64,000 nt of DNA from Amycolatopsis sp. GM8 (lineage in GTDB: Bacteria; Actinomycetota; Actinomycetes; Mycobacteriales; Pseudonocardiaceae). Under the pieces are notes generated by a model that was not told where the DNA came from, did not search any database, and was given only the letters and a program-made list of their open reading frames with translations. The DNA lies in assembly GCF_021653975.1 (NCBI RefSeq), contig NZ_JAJKFK010000004.1, positions 308,936 to 372,935 of the forward strand. The letters are read 5' to 3'. The translations under genes were made by a program, and so were the position numbers. Positions 7,926 to 17,700 of the stretch are shown here, piece by piece; within the stretch, counting starts at the first letter, position 1, and each line of letters begins with the position of its first letter.

Positions 7926-9229
7926 CGGCATCGGTCCGGTCGGGTTCTACGGACGTTGCTCGACCGAGGACAACCAGGGCCCGGAGACGCCGCACGGTTG
8001 ACAGCTCGCCAACGCACAGAAGTTCGCTGAGCCGCTCGGTGGGCGTGTCGTCGCGGATTACTTCGACGTGGGCCAGTCCCGGTCCGTGCGGTCGGAGCGG
8101 CGAGGCGGTCCGGCTACTACTGGTCGCGTTGAAGGACCCTGCGCGTGGGTGAAACGCCCTGGTTGTTAGCGGGGGGATGCGCTGTTGGTTCGGGAACCAG
8201 TTCTCCCTGATCGCACCCAAGTTCGCCGCATACGGGGTTGATCTGTGGGTGCCTGAGCTGGGCGGGAAGTTCGATCCACGGAACGAACAGTCGTTGCCCC
8301 TCCGCGCGGCGGCCGGAGCAGAATCCGCACCGTCCGGTCGATGGTTGGCAGGGCAGTTCGGTGAGAATGGTTTTGGAGAACCCGCGCTACACCGGTTATG
8401 CGTTCTTCGGCCGTTGGACGAAACAGGAGACATTGCTCGACCCGGAAGGCGTCTCGGCTGGCAATGTCGTGCGGTTCCGACGCGCCGAGCCCGTCCGCGT
8501 CGTTCGCTCGCGGCGCCCGGCGCATCCCGAGATCATCTCTGTGAAGGATTTCACCAGGGCACAGCTCATGCGCCGCTCGAAGGGTGCGAGTGGTTTACGT
8601 ACCGCGCGCACGACCGAGCGGACCCGGACGACGATCAAGCCGCCGTTCCTGTTCCGTGGGCGCATCCGGCACGCCGGCTGCGGTCGGAAGATGGCGGGCA
8701 GTCCGCGGGCCCACGGCATCCATTACCGCTACCCCGCGCGAACCCTGGCGCTCGGCTCGTTGGCGCTCGCTGATCATCCGCCGACCGTGTACCTGAGGGA
8801 GGCGATTCCGGCGGAGGCAGCCGGGTGGATTGGCGGACTGTTCGCCCGGGAGAATGTTGATCGGACGGTAGCGGCGCTGATTGCCTCGCAACCGGCGACG
8901 GGTGGCCTGGCCGATGACCGAGCGACGGCGAAGCATCGGTTGGCTGACGCCGAGACGCGGTTGCGACGACCGCAGGCAGCGGCGCGGGCGGAGTTGGACA
9001 ACGTGCCGGAGCTGACCACGGCGACCGATGCCAAGGTGTATGCGCCGATCGACTCGCTTGGCGACGTGGGAACGGCCCTCGCAGGACCGAAACCGGAGAA
9101 GGCCGCAAGCCCATACGACCTGCTACGACCACGAAGCCACTGCGGCTGACGTGACTATCCGTCCGATGAAAGGGGTGAATAGTGTGCGTGTCCGAGGGGG
9201 AGTTGCACACTATTCACCCGGCTACAGGT
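7926..9229 (+). pseudogene. Serine recombinase relic, copy 1
   Basis: This is the most decayed of three related large serine recombinases in the window. Recognisable pieces in order are GPVGFYGRCSTEDNQ (resolvase start), an in-frame TGA at about 8000, LGGRVVADYFDVGQSRS, CWFGNQFSLIAPKFAAYGVD, a gap where the rest of the catalytic domain should be, then GWQGSSVRMVLENPRYTGYA, FFGRWTKQETLLDPEGVSAG, a zinc-ribbon-like segment and a degraded coiled-coil end. Several frameshifts and deletions separate them. The zinc-ribbon Cys pairs are mostly lost. Its 3' end runs into a tRNA-Leu-like core inside a perfect inverted repeat. Confidence 0.85.
9173..9219. repeat. 15-bp inverted repeat enclosing a tRNA-Leu 3'-end-like core
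   Basis: GGGTGAATAGTGTGC (9173-9187) and GCACACTATTCACCC (9205-9219) are perfect inverted arms. The 17-nt interval starts GTGTCCGAGGGGG. The same GTGTCCGAGGGGG occurs at the 3' end of the tRNA-Leu(GAG) gene at 54588-54600. It lies at the 3' end of recombinase copy 1 just as the tRNA lies at the 3' end of copy 3. It is a candidate old attachment site; the function of the hairpin is unknown. Confidence 0.55.
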
Positions 9230-9317
9230 GGGCGACGCGTAGACGGCTGCATGCTCTGCTATGGGTCGAGGGCGCGTCGCTGCACTGAACTGGCGCGGAG
9301 GCGGTGTAGTGCGTGTC

Positions 9318-9584
9318 TCAGTGAGCAACTCGGGAAGCGAGTCCTGTTAACACTCCCGCGCCGACTAGTAGCGCCAGCGTGAGTGCGGCGAGCAGCACGG
9401 CGGGCCATCCCGCTGGGACAGTTCGCCTTCGGTAATTGACGCCGAGTGCTCCGATGCAGGCAATGATCGGCGTTGACCAGATCCAGTGCGGAAACCGTAC
9501 GAGGCCGAGAATCGAAAGTGCGAGTATGGCGAGGCCGATTAGCCATGCGCCGACATACGAGTTCCGGAAGATCGGGCCCGTCGT
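9318..9584 (-). pseudogene. C-terminal remnant of an unidentified membrane protein
   Basis: One minus-strand frame is open from a TAG at 9585-9587 to TGA at 9318 and reads as strongly hydrophobic segments: YVGAWLIGLAILALSILGLV, then a Trp-rich turn, TPIIACIGALGVNY, and AVLLAALTLALLVGAGVLTG. This looks like the last three membrane helices of a small integral membrane protein. There is no ATG or GTG start in the right place and no family I recognise, so I read it as the tail of a broken gene. Confidence 0.4.
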
Positions 9585-9587
9585 CTA

Positions 9588-9896
9588 CATGCGCGCCGCG
9601 GTACCCGGTGTTCTCGCTCTCCTGCTCATCGGCATCGCGGTTGCGGCCGTCGCCTGGCTCGTGCCGGAGTTGGTCCTGCTGCCGAGCTCCTCCCGCGTCA
9701 ACGCCGCGGTCTGCCGTCCAGACGTGGGGGCCGTCACGGCAGCGGTCGAACCAGACCGCCACGGTGGACGCGATGGCCAGTTGCAGTCGTCGGCCGGCAC
9801 CGTTCGAGAGCGCGGGCGCCTGCACGAAAGGCTAGGAATGGCAGCGAGCGGCGCTGGAGGACCCGGTGCACCGGTGAATTCCCCTCGGGACGTTGG
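9588..9896. other. Region without a supportable gene
   Basis: Open frames here on both strands lack recognisable motifs, starts and partners. One plus-strand frame has a hydrophobic run (VLALLLIGIAVAAVAWLV), but this may be a frame shadow. Nothing is called. Confidence 0.3.
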
Positions 9897-10529
9897 TCAC
9901 ACGAGGTGAGCGATGCCCGAGACGATGAGGTACACGCCGAAGCCGGCCGCGACGATGATAATGATGGTGCGGCCGTGTTTTGCCAGCCAGGTGTTCACGA
10001 CCGTGACACCCCGGACCGTGGCGTCGGGCCAGATGGTGTGGGCGATGATCGGTATCTCGATCATCAGCATGTAGATCGCGGCGATGAGGATGATGCTCAG
10101 CACGGTCACCAGCAGGCTGGCGTGTCCCTTGGCGATGGCATGCAGCGAGGCCAGGTACAGCGGCGACGGCGTGTACATGAGTATGCCGATGCCCAGAACC
10201 CCGATCAGCCCGAGTTCGCGGCGCTGCTTGGCGGCTTTGGGCCCACGCGGCGGCCGGAAGTAGATCACCATGGCGGAGCCCACCAGCAGGATGCCGATGG
10301 CGAGGTCGATCCACGGCGACACCGTGTGGTGCTTCGCGCCCTCGACTCCGCTGCCCTGCAACACCAGCACGACGACAAAGCCGACGACCAGGGTGATGAG
10401 CACCGCACCGGCCAGGAAGATCAACGCCCGCTTTCGGGGATGGGGGTTGACCAGCAGGAATGCGATGAAAAGCAGAGCAGACGGGGAAATCGCCGCGCCC
10501 AGCGCGGCGGGTACGGCTTCGGACAACAT
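9897..10529 (-). CDS. GAP-family (Sap-like) integral membrane protein
   Basis: A 210-residue polytopic protein with about six membrane helices, starting MLSEAVPAALGAAISPSALL. The N-terminal signature with small residues and a Pro in the first helix (ISPSALLFIAFLL), the loop PHPRKRALIFLAGA and a basic central loop (RPPRGPKAAKQRRELG) match the GAP/Sap family (LysE-like superfamily), members of which export or assist export of glycolipids in mycobacteria. GGAGGAG lies about 10 nt before ATG 10529. It is 74 bp downstream of the ClC gene on the same strand and may share its transcript. The substrate is unknown. Confidence 0.75.
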   Translation of the reverse strand: MLSEAVPAALGAAISPSALLFIAFLLVNPHPRKRALIFLAGAVLITLVVGFVVVLVLQGSGVEGAKHHTVSPWIDLAIGILLVGSAMVIYFRPPRGPKAAKQRRELGLIGVLGIGILMYTPSPLYLASLHAIAKGHASLLVTVLSIILIAAIYMLMIEIPIIAHTIWPDATVRGVTVVNTWLAKHGRTIIIIVAAGFGVYLIVSGIAHLV

Positions 10530-10603
10530 CGCTGACACTCCTCCGCGTCTACTCGAGCCGTTCGCGTCGACGGGTTGCCGCCTCTTTCCCAGGCCGGCGG
10601 GTA

Positions 10604-11932
10604 TTACCCGGCTCCACCGGCGTCGCTGCCCTCGGGATCGGCCGCGGGTGCGGGTCGCGGAGTCAGCCGGGCTGTGACGACGTATGCGACGACGGTGGAG
10701 ACGATCACCAGCGGCATCACGGCAATGCCATCCGAGAGCAACAGCAGAGTCGCCAGCATGACGGAGGTGAGGGGGAGCATGAGCATGCTCGCGCACATCG
10801 CGCCCATGCCCATCGCCACACCGGCCACCAGCGACATCCCGGGTAAGTGCGACATCCCGACGCCGGCCGCAGCGCCAAGGAACAGCGAGGGGAACACGGG
10901 GCCCCCGCGGAACGAGCTGAGCGACAGGCCGTACGCCAGGGCCTTGCACACGAGCAGCACGACAATGGCGGTGACGGAGTAGCTGGACGCGTTCGTGATC
11001 AGCGGGCCCAGCGCCGTCTGGCCGGAGAACAGCACGTCCGACGAGCTCTTGCCGGTGATCTCGGCGTAGCCGATGGCGAGTGCGGCGATGACGATTCCCA
11101 CCAGCGGCGTGAGGATGATCGCGCGCCCTTCGATCAGCGGGCGGACGAGCAGCGCGAGCCGCCGGATCGCCGTGCCCAGGAACGCGGCGGCGAACCCGAT
11201 GGCCAATGCCCATCCGAACTCGGCGATGCTGAGATGGCTGAACGGAGGCAGGCCGGGTATCGACAGGGAGAACGTGCCGAGGCCGGTCCAGGTGTCCAGC
11301 CCGAGGAAGATGAGCGCGCCGATTCCGGAGGCCAGCAGGCCGGGCAGCAGCACGAGGATGAGCGTCTCCCCGCCCAGGCCCGAGGCCTCCATCAGGAGGA
11401 ACGCTCCGAGGATGGGTGAGCCGAGCAGCGTGCTGACCGCCGCGAAACTGCCCGCCGACGCGATCATCGCGACGGCCTGGGCCGGCATGTCGCGCTGGGC
11501 GAGCCGTCCCGCCAGCACGGCGAGCCCGCCGCCGAGCATGATCAGCGGCGCCTCGGGGCCGAGCACGACGCCCAGGCACAGGGCAGCCAATGCGGCCAGC
11601 ACGATGCCTGGCAGGTCAGCCGGAGCCGGCGTCCCGCCCGCCTTGAACCCGTCCGCCGGGGAGTGGCCGCCGGTTCCCGGTAGGTACCGGATGGCCAGTG
11701 CGACGAACAGGCCCGCGAGGGCCAGGAGCGGCAGCGGCCACCAGGACGGCGCGGTGGCGAAGCCCATCCTGACCGGAAGGCGCGTGAACAGTTCTTGCTG
11801 CAGATAGTTGACCAGTGCGAGGAAGCCGTATGCGGCGGCCGCGACCGGTGCTCCGAGCAGCGCCGACAACAGCAGCAGCCCGACATACTTCCTGCTGCGT
11901 ACCAAGGTCCGTGGATCACCCGGCGTCGTCAT
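10604..11932 (-). CDS. ClC-family chloride channel or Cl-/H+ antiporter
   Basis: A 442-residue ClC membrane protein without a CBS tail. Conserved ClC segments are visible: GPEAPLIMLGGG (the GREGP-type motif, here GPEAP) and SFRGGPVFPSLFLGAAAG (the GxFxP motif). The first selectivity motif, GSGIP in canonical ClCs, appears as GTGGHSPADGF, so anion selectivity may differ. The gating Glu of GREGP aligns with E in GPEAP. The start at ATG 11932 has GGGAG nearby. Neighbours are a GAP-family membrane protein downstream and a DUF6325-like gene upstream. It is more likely a divergent anion transporter than a strict chloride channel. Confidence 0.8.
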   Translation of the reverse strand: MTTPGDPRTLVRSRKYVGLLLLSALLGAPVAAAAYGFLALVNYLQQELFTRLPVRMGFATAPSWWPLPLLALAGLFVALAIRYLPGTGGHSPADGFKAGGTPAPADLPGIVLAALAALCLGVVLGPEAPLIMLGGGLAVLAGRLAQRDMPAQAVAMIASAGSFAAVSTLLGSPILGAFLLMEASGLGGETLILVLLPGLLASGIGALIFLGLDTWTGLGTFSLSIPGLPPFSHLSIAEFGWALAIGFAAAFLGTAIRRLALLVRPLIEGRAIILTPLVGIVIAALAIGYAEITGKSSSDVLFSGQTALGPLITNASSYSVTAIVVLLVCKALAYGLSLSSFRGGPVFPSLFLGAAAGVGMSHLPGMSLVAGVAMGMGAMCASMLMLPLTSVMLATLLLLSDGIAVMPLVIVSTVVAYVVTARLTPRPAPAADPEGSDAGGAG

Positions 11933-12061
11933 CTCCCGTTACCCCCATCGCCGGCACGTGTCCGTGCCGGCTTCGGCGAGTTCGATCGCGAATCCCAGTG
12001 CCCAGGCCATGTTTCGGGCTGCGGAGAAGGTTCACCCGTCCGGGACGCCGGATCCGTCGCG

Positions 12062-12136
12062 TCAGCCTCTGCGGCGGCTGACGCGCCTGGCGGTGCGGCG
12101 GGCGGTGCGGCGGGCCATCCTGCGTGATCGGAACAT
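12062..12136 (-). CDS. Possible 24-residue Arg-rich small protein
   Basis: A short ORF begins 12 bp after the DUF6325-like gene, with GGGAG about 9 nt before ATG 12136, and ends in TGA at 12062. It starts MFRSRRMARRTARRT and is built of repeated ARRT/ARRV units, giving a very basic peptide. The good ribosome binding site and tight spacing argue for translation; the low-complexity composition argues for caution. No function can be given. Confidence 0.4.
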   Translation of the reverse strand: MFRSRRMARRTARRTARRVSRRRG

Positions 12137-12148
12137 GTCGTGTCTCCC

Positions 12149-12694
12149 TTACTTGGAGCTGGCAGCAGCCATTTCCTGCTCGTGCAATTCTTTCGCTTCC
12201 TCAGCCGAGACGAGTCCGATGCCGATCAGGTCCAGGGGACTGATGAAGCCTTCGCTGACGCGGAACCCGCCGGCGCGGACGACGGCGTCGCGGAACGGGA
12301 TGGCCCAGCGGTGTTCCAGCAGCAGCAGTGCGGCCGCGCTGCCGTTGGGGATTTCGTCCAGCACATCCCACGCGTCCTCGTCGGAGAACGGCTGAATGTC
12401 GTCGGCGGCGGCCTCGGCCCCCGCTCGCGCGTCTTCGCCGGAACCCGCGTCGCCCTCGATGCCGAGCCCGATCAACGCCGCGACCTTGCTGCCGAGTTCG
12501 GCCGCTTCCTCGTCGGAGATGTTGCTCAGATGGGCCACTTCGATGTCGCCGTCGAGATCTTTGTGCACGGCAAGTGCGTCCACGACGCGAACGGTGTCGG
12601 TTGCGCGCAGGCGTTCCAGCTCGGCGATGATCTCACCGTGGAAGTCCGGCTGGGGAAACCCCAGTACGAGCAGTTGGATCGGGCCGATGGTCAT
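12149..12694 (-). CDS. DUF6325/DUF1269-like protein
   Basis: A 181-residue soluble acidic protein starting MTIGPIQLLVLGFPQPDFHG. The N-terminal ferredoxin-like strand-helix (IQLLVLGF...IIAELERLRATDTVRVVDAL) and the later ALLLLEHRWAIPFRDAVVRAGGF and EEAKELHEQEMAAASS segments resemble the DUF6325/DUF1269 group common in actinobacteria, often beside small SHOCT proteins. GGAGG sits 9 nt before ATG 12694. Its function is unknown. Its tail continues into a closely spaced Arg-rich small ORF. Confidence 0.65.
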   Translation of the reverse strand: MTIGPIQLLVLGFPQPDFHGEIIAELERLRATDTVRVVDALAVHKDLDGDIEVAHLSNISDEEAAELGSKVAALIGLGIEGDAGSGEDARAGAEAAADDIQPFSDEDAWDVLDEIPNGSAAALLLLEHRWAIPFRDAVVRAGGFRVSEGFISPLDLIGIGLVSAEEAKELHEQEMAAASSK

Positions 12695-12930
12695 GGTGGT
12701 TCCTCCGTATCCGTCGCGGTCGGTCGTGCCTGGCATCACCGTTCGAAAACCTGCCGTCCGGTTGCATCGCCCGACATGGGTGAACTCGCCGGGGTCGGAC
12801 GGTCGAATCATCTGCTCGCACTGCTCGCGGAAGCACTGATGACCGGGTTGTTCGTGCCCGCGACAGCAGACGTAACAGGGAACGGTTAGTGGCGGACGTG
12901 GTAGGGGCCGGCTGAGTTCGTGACCCGCGT

Positions 12931-13677
12931 TCAGCGGGGTGTGCGTCCGGCGAACGTGACCGCGAGCGCTACCAGAGCCGCCCCGGCGCAGGCGGCGGCC
13001 ACGATCGCGAACGGAGCGGCGCCGCCGGGGGAGTCGCCGAGAATCATGGCCACTGCCGCGCCTCCCGTTGCGGCGCCTACGAACCGCAGCATGTTGAACA
13101 CGCCGAGGCCGGCGCCGGAGTCCGCTTCCTGTGCCGAACGGCTGGCCCCGGCGGCCGCCGGGGTCTGAGTCAGCGCCATGCCCGCCCCGATGCACGTGGC
13201 CGTCGCGACGAGTGTCCACATCGGACCCGGACCGGAGTCGCCGGATGCCAGGACGGCCATGAGGCCCGTTTCCGCCAGTGCCAGGCACAGCAGCCCGATT
13301 CGCAGTGCCTGGCGGGGCCGCCAGCGTTCGGTGAGCAGGCCCGCCGCCGGAGCCAGCACCGTCATCGCGAGTGGTAGCGCCACGACGAGTATTCCGGCCG
13401 TTCGGGAACCGGTGCCCCACCGCGTGGTCACGTACAGCGGGATCGTGAGCAGGGTGGCCGTCAGGCAGAACATCTGGCACATCGCGGCTACGGCGGAACG
13501 GGCGAAGCGCGATTCGACCAGCAGCTTCGGCGGGACGAACGGTGCTGCCCGGCGTCGCTCGATCACGACGAACGCGCCGAGCACGGTGGCCGCGAGCACG
13601 AACCCGCCCCACGCCAACGGTGAGCGCAGGCCAGACGCGCCCACGATCGAGGCGCTGACCTCTGCGGTAAGCGGCAC
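12931..13677 (-). pseudogene. MFS transporter, C-terminal half only
   Basis: 248 residues give roughly the last six to eight helices of a 14-helix drug:H+ antiporter: GGFVLAATVLGAFVVIERRR, FVPPKLLVESRFARSAVAAM, then the later helices ending VALAVTFAGRTPR. The N-terminal half, including the loop 2-3 signature, is absent, and no credible membrane start precedes 13677. Upstream lies about 100 bp of nondescript DNA followed by an IS21 IstB relic, so the insertion event probably removed the 5' half. It is called broken, although the remaining frame is open. Confidence 0.7.
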
Positions 13678-13924
13678 AAGCCGGCCGGTTGAGCATATCC
13701 ACGTCTGCGGTGAAGCTCCGCCGCCACTGTCGTCGTGGGACGACTGAACTGTCAGACTTCCGGTGGTGATAGCTGAGGTGATCAGTACACCGCACCGGAC
13801 AAGAGCACGCGGTCAAGGTCAAGTCAGCGCGCTGACGCCCATGAGTGGCGAAGCGCATTTAGAACTGGCGCAACCCGGCCGTATCCATCGCGCCACAGTG
13901 CACGCCGATGCGGCCGTGGACGGC

Positions 13925-14361
13925 AAGCCGGCTACTCGGTGCTGTTCGACACCGCCAGCAACTGGATCGCCCGCCTCGCCGAAGCGCACCACTCCAACCG
14001 CCTCGAGGCCGAGCTCAAGAAGATCCGCCGCCACAAGCTGATCATCATCGACGAAGTCGGATATATCCCCTTCGACCAGGACGCGGCAAACCAATTCTTC
14101 CAGCTCATCGCCTCCCGTTATAAGCAGTGCTCGGTGATGGTGACCTCGAACCTGCCCTTCGGCCGCTGGGGAGAAACCTTCTCCGATGACGTGGTCGCAG
14201 CAGCGATGATCGATCGCCTCGTCCATCACGCCGAGGGTCTCCACCCTCAGCCGCGACTCCTACCGAACCCGGCAACGCCGCAACCTGCTCCGTAAACAAC
14301 AGCAAAATCCCGAGAACACCCAGAGGGGCAACATTGGCAAAGCGTTGACAGCTTGGTTAAG
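13925..14361 (+). mobile_element. IS21-family IstB helper ATPase relic
   Basis: This is the C-terminal two-thirds of an IstB-like AAA+ ATPase, which loads the IS21 transposase onto target DNA. Visible pieces are AGYSVLFDTASNWIARLAEA, HHSNRLEAELKKIRRHKLII, IDEVGYIPFDQDAANQFFQL (Walker B IDEVGY), TSNLPFGRWGETFSDD (sensor region) and AMIDRLVHHAE. A one-base shift near 14235 moves the rest to a frame reading VSTLSRDSYRTRQRRNLLRK and ending at about 14361. The Walker A end and the IstA transposase are missing, so this element is dead. Confidence 0.85.
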
Positions 14362-14788
14362 GTAAACACGCGCGGACTACTCAAGCTACGATCCTCAATC
14401 CTCGCTCGCCGCGCCCGGGGCAAATCGACGTCTGCAAACAGCCGAATTCCGCCAGACGGCTCAGTGACTACGCGACGGCACAACCAAGCATTCACGCACC
14501 AGGCCCGCGACGACGCACATTGTTCGAGGACAACCCGGCATGGCCTGTCCTCGGTCGCGATGCGGCGCAGACACCGCATCTGGCTCGCTGACACCAAAGC
14601 CCGTTAACCGCACATTCTTGCGGACTGTTCGGTCGGCCAGCACGAACCTAGCACCTTCGGTGAGACGACGGCTGCAGCGCATGATCCGCATAGGCGGCTG
14701 TACCGTCGCCACTACCCACTCCGAGGCCAGCGGCGCCTAAACCATTATAAGAAGGCCATTCCAGACACGCCGACCGGCTTGAATCCGG
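14362..14788. other. 427-bp stretch without a supportable gene
   Basis: Short open frames on both strands have no family resemblance, no good ribosome binding site and no partner. The base composition is a little less GC-rich than its neighbours. It probably represents debris next to the IS21 relic plus the 3' untranslated region of the large minus-strand gene. Confidence 0.35.
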
Positions 14789-17700
14789 TCAGTCCGCGAA
14801 GTCCGAGAGGTGCCCCGGGACGGGGTCGGCGTCGCTGACGAGCATCCGCTTGAACCCGCGAACGCATGCGAACGGGACCCGCGGATCGTCGATGAACGCC
14901 GCTGCCAGTGGGTTCGGGCTGACGATCACAGGCCACATCGTCCAGCCGACGGGATCCTCCGCGGGCAACCCGGTGGCGTTGAGCGCCGCCGTCGTCTGCC
15001 GCCGGAGCGCATCGGCTTTTGCCAGCAACTTTCCAACTTCCGCCTTGTCCGGGCTCGTCTTCTGCTTCGCCTTCGATCGCTCGCCTTCGCGCATACCGTG
15101 GAACTTTCGCACTTCATTCAGCACCTGTTCGATCGAGTAGGGCTTGTGCCGGTTCTTGGCTTCCACGACCCAGATCCGGCGACGGACGGGGTCGGCCACG
15201 AGAAGGTCGATCTCACCAGGGATGATCAAACCGTCCTTGGCGGCCTTGTCCGGGCGAAGTACCGCACGCACATGCCGGAAGCCGTTCTCCTCGACGGCAA
15301 CGACGACTTCTTTCTCGAAAGCGCGCTGCCCGGCCTGCGCCCACTTCTTTACGACCGTGCGCAAGGCAGCCGGGAGGGACTCGTCCGGCCACGGAACCCG
15401 CTGGCTGCCGAGATAGTTCGCGAAGATCTGTTGTGTCGCATGGGCTTGCCGGGGGAGAACGCAAACCCTCGCCCCTGCCCCTTTCCTGGGCAGCCCGACC
15501 AGCGGGCGGGTCGCGAGCCGGGCTTGACGTCGCTCGACGTTCCAGAAGTCGACTCCGGTGGCGGCAAGACTTGCGTGGTTCAAGGTCAGTTCGCGCACCG
15601 CGGCCTCGACCTCGTCGATTGCCAGTCCCGACCACTCGACGACCGATTCGACAAGCGCGTCGACAGGGACATCCGCGACGAGCACATCACCGGACACCGG
15701 CCAGGCCGCAGCAGTTTGCAAAACGGCGAACAGACCCTCGAGACCGGTGCCGAGGCTGGCTCGTGAGGCTTGGTCGAAATCGAGCAGCGCTCGTCGCATC
15801 GCCTTGTTTCGGTCGTCATTGGGAGCTTCACTCAGCGCCACGCTGAACGACTGGAACGGTCTCTCCGTTTCGGTCGCCGGTTGGGGTGCGAACGACTCTT
15901 CGAACCGGTCAGTCTGTCGATCGAGGTGTACCCGCAGCAGCTCTGCGTTATAGGCTGCGAGGTCCAGACGCCCGGCGCTGACGTGGACCGTCACCACACC
16001 GTCCGAGGCGACCGTCACGTCCAGCTCCTCCGCGCCGGAATCAGCCGCGCTTGCCCGACCGCTCAGCTCGAGGGCAAGCGCGGCGAGATGAACCAGACGA
16101 AACCAGTCGCGGTCATCGAGACGAGCGTGCCCGACCGGAGTTGTGTGCATCATCTGTTCGAGGACTAAGTGAGCAGCCCGCCACCCCACGGTGTTCAGCA
16201 GAGCGTCCTCGGCCGTCGCGCCATCGATGGTTTCAGAGGACACCGAACGCCTAAAATCGTCCCGGCTGTTTCCCGCCAGCGTCCGCTCGATTTGAGCGGC
16301 CACGGCCGGAACCGCTTGCACGGGGTCGAAGCGGGCCAACTCCTGGTCGAGCACAGCTATGACCGCAGGCACCACCCGTTGCCGGAGCAGCCGTGTCGCT
16401 TCTGCCCCGGACGCCCGCAACGGACCGACCCGTTCCCCGTGCAGCACTCGCGCCAAGTCCCTTCGAACCCGGGCGTCCCCGACGGGAGCCAGCTGCGCAG
16501 TCGATGAAACATCCTGCACCGCGAATGGGCTGGCCACTTGTGCCACATGGAGTTGAACGGGCAGGTCTTTCCATCTCTCGAAAACAGCTTCGTACACCTC
16601 CAACGCAACAGAGTTGTCCGCCATAGCGAGGTCGAGGTCATAGGTACCATCCTCTGGCGGCGCCTCCGACGAGGTGACCATTGCGAACATCGCCAACCCC
16701 TCCGCGAGGGAAGCCCCCAGCAGACCATGGATGGTCTCCGAGTCTCGAAGCCCGACGAACCGCGGGTCGAAGGTCAGCACGATCTCGTCGTTCATCAGAC
16801 CAACGAATCTGACCGGCCGATGTTCAGCATCCGGGAACGTCAGCGGTATGAGACCGACTCGCAATGATATGTCCGGAACCGGCAGCGAGATGCCAGGGAC
16901 GATTTGGCGAAGACCGCTGCAAAGAGTTTCTGCAAGTGCAACCTTCAGTGAATGGTCAACCTTCACCTCCGACTCTCGCACCACGACGACAAACGAGCTC
17001 GTCGAGTTCATCAACGCCAAGCAGTACGGTTCGAGTGAAAGGGCAATTGCGCGATCATCGCCCAATTGCGCCCACCTGGGCCACTTCTCCATCCGCGGGA
17101 GGCCGACTTCGAGCGCGAGCAAGTCGAACCGTTCGACAGCGGCCAACCGTTCCCACTCTGCTGCGGTATCGGCGGGCAGAAAACCGAGCTCAAGTTTGTC
17201 GGCTCCGGAGCCGTGTAGAACACCATTCTTGCGGAATTCCTCCCAAAGATCGAAAATGCTCCAAGCTCTGGCCACCCGAACGCCCGGTAATGCCTTGAGT
17301 TCGTCGAGGAAAGCCCATAACTCCTCGGCTTGGCTCGCTTCACGCACGAGCCGGCTCCACTCCTCCACCCCGAGAACGATCGTGCCGCGACGGAATTCCT
17401 GTACCGACTTTCGCGGGCCGTCCACAAGAACGACCCTCGTCACCTCGACGTCGTCTCGGATGTCGACGGGATGTCCGTCGAGCACGGACAGGTCGAACGG
17501 ATAGTCGCCGGGTGGAGGTTCATCGAGCTCCACCGGCTGCCCGAGCCGGACCGCACAGCCGGCGACCACCCGCTCGACCGCCCGTTTCGCCTTGTTGATC
17601 GCGATGGCGCTGTCACCGGTGGGATCGACCGCCAGACTGATCGCAACGAGGTGTCGCGCGGCGGACGCGATAAGGATCAAGGGGGCACTCCGGCCGATGT

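Noticed and set aside
14247-14740. Several open frames of 60-116 codons beside the IS21 relic
   Set aside because: No recognisable motif, start or conservation signal; they are probably random frames in GC-rich DNA.
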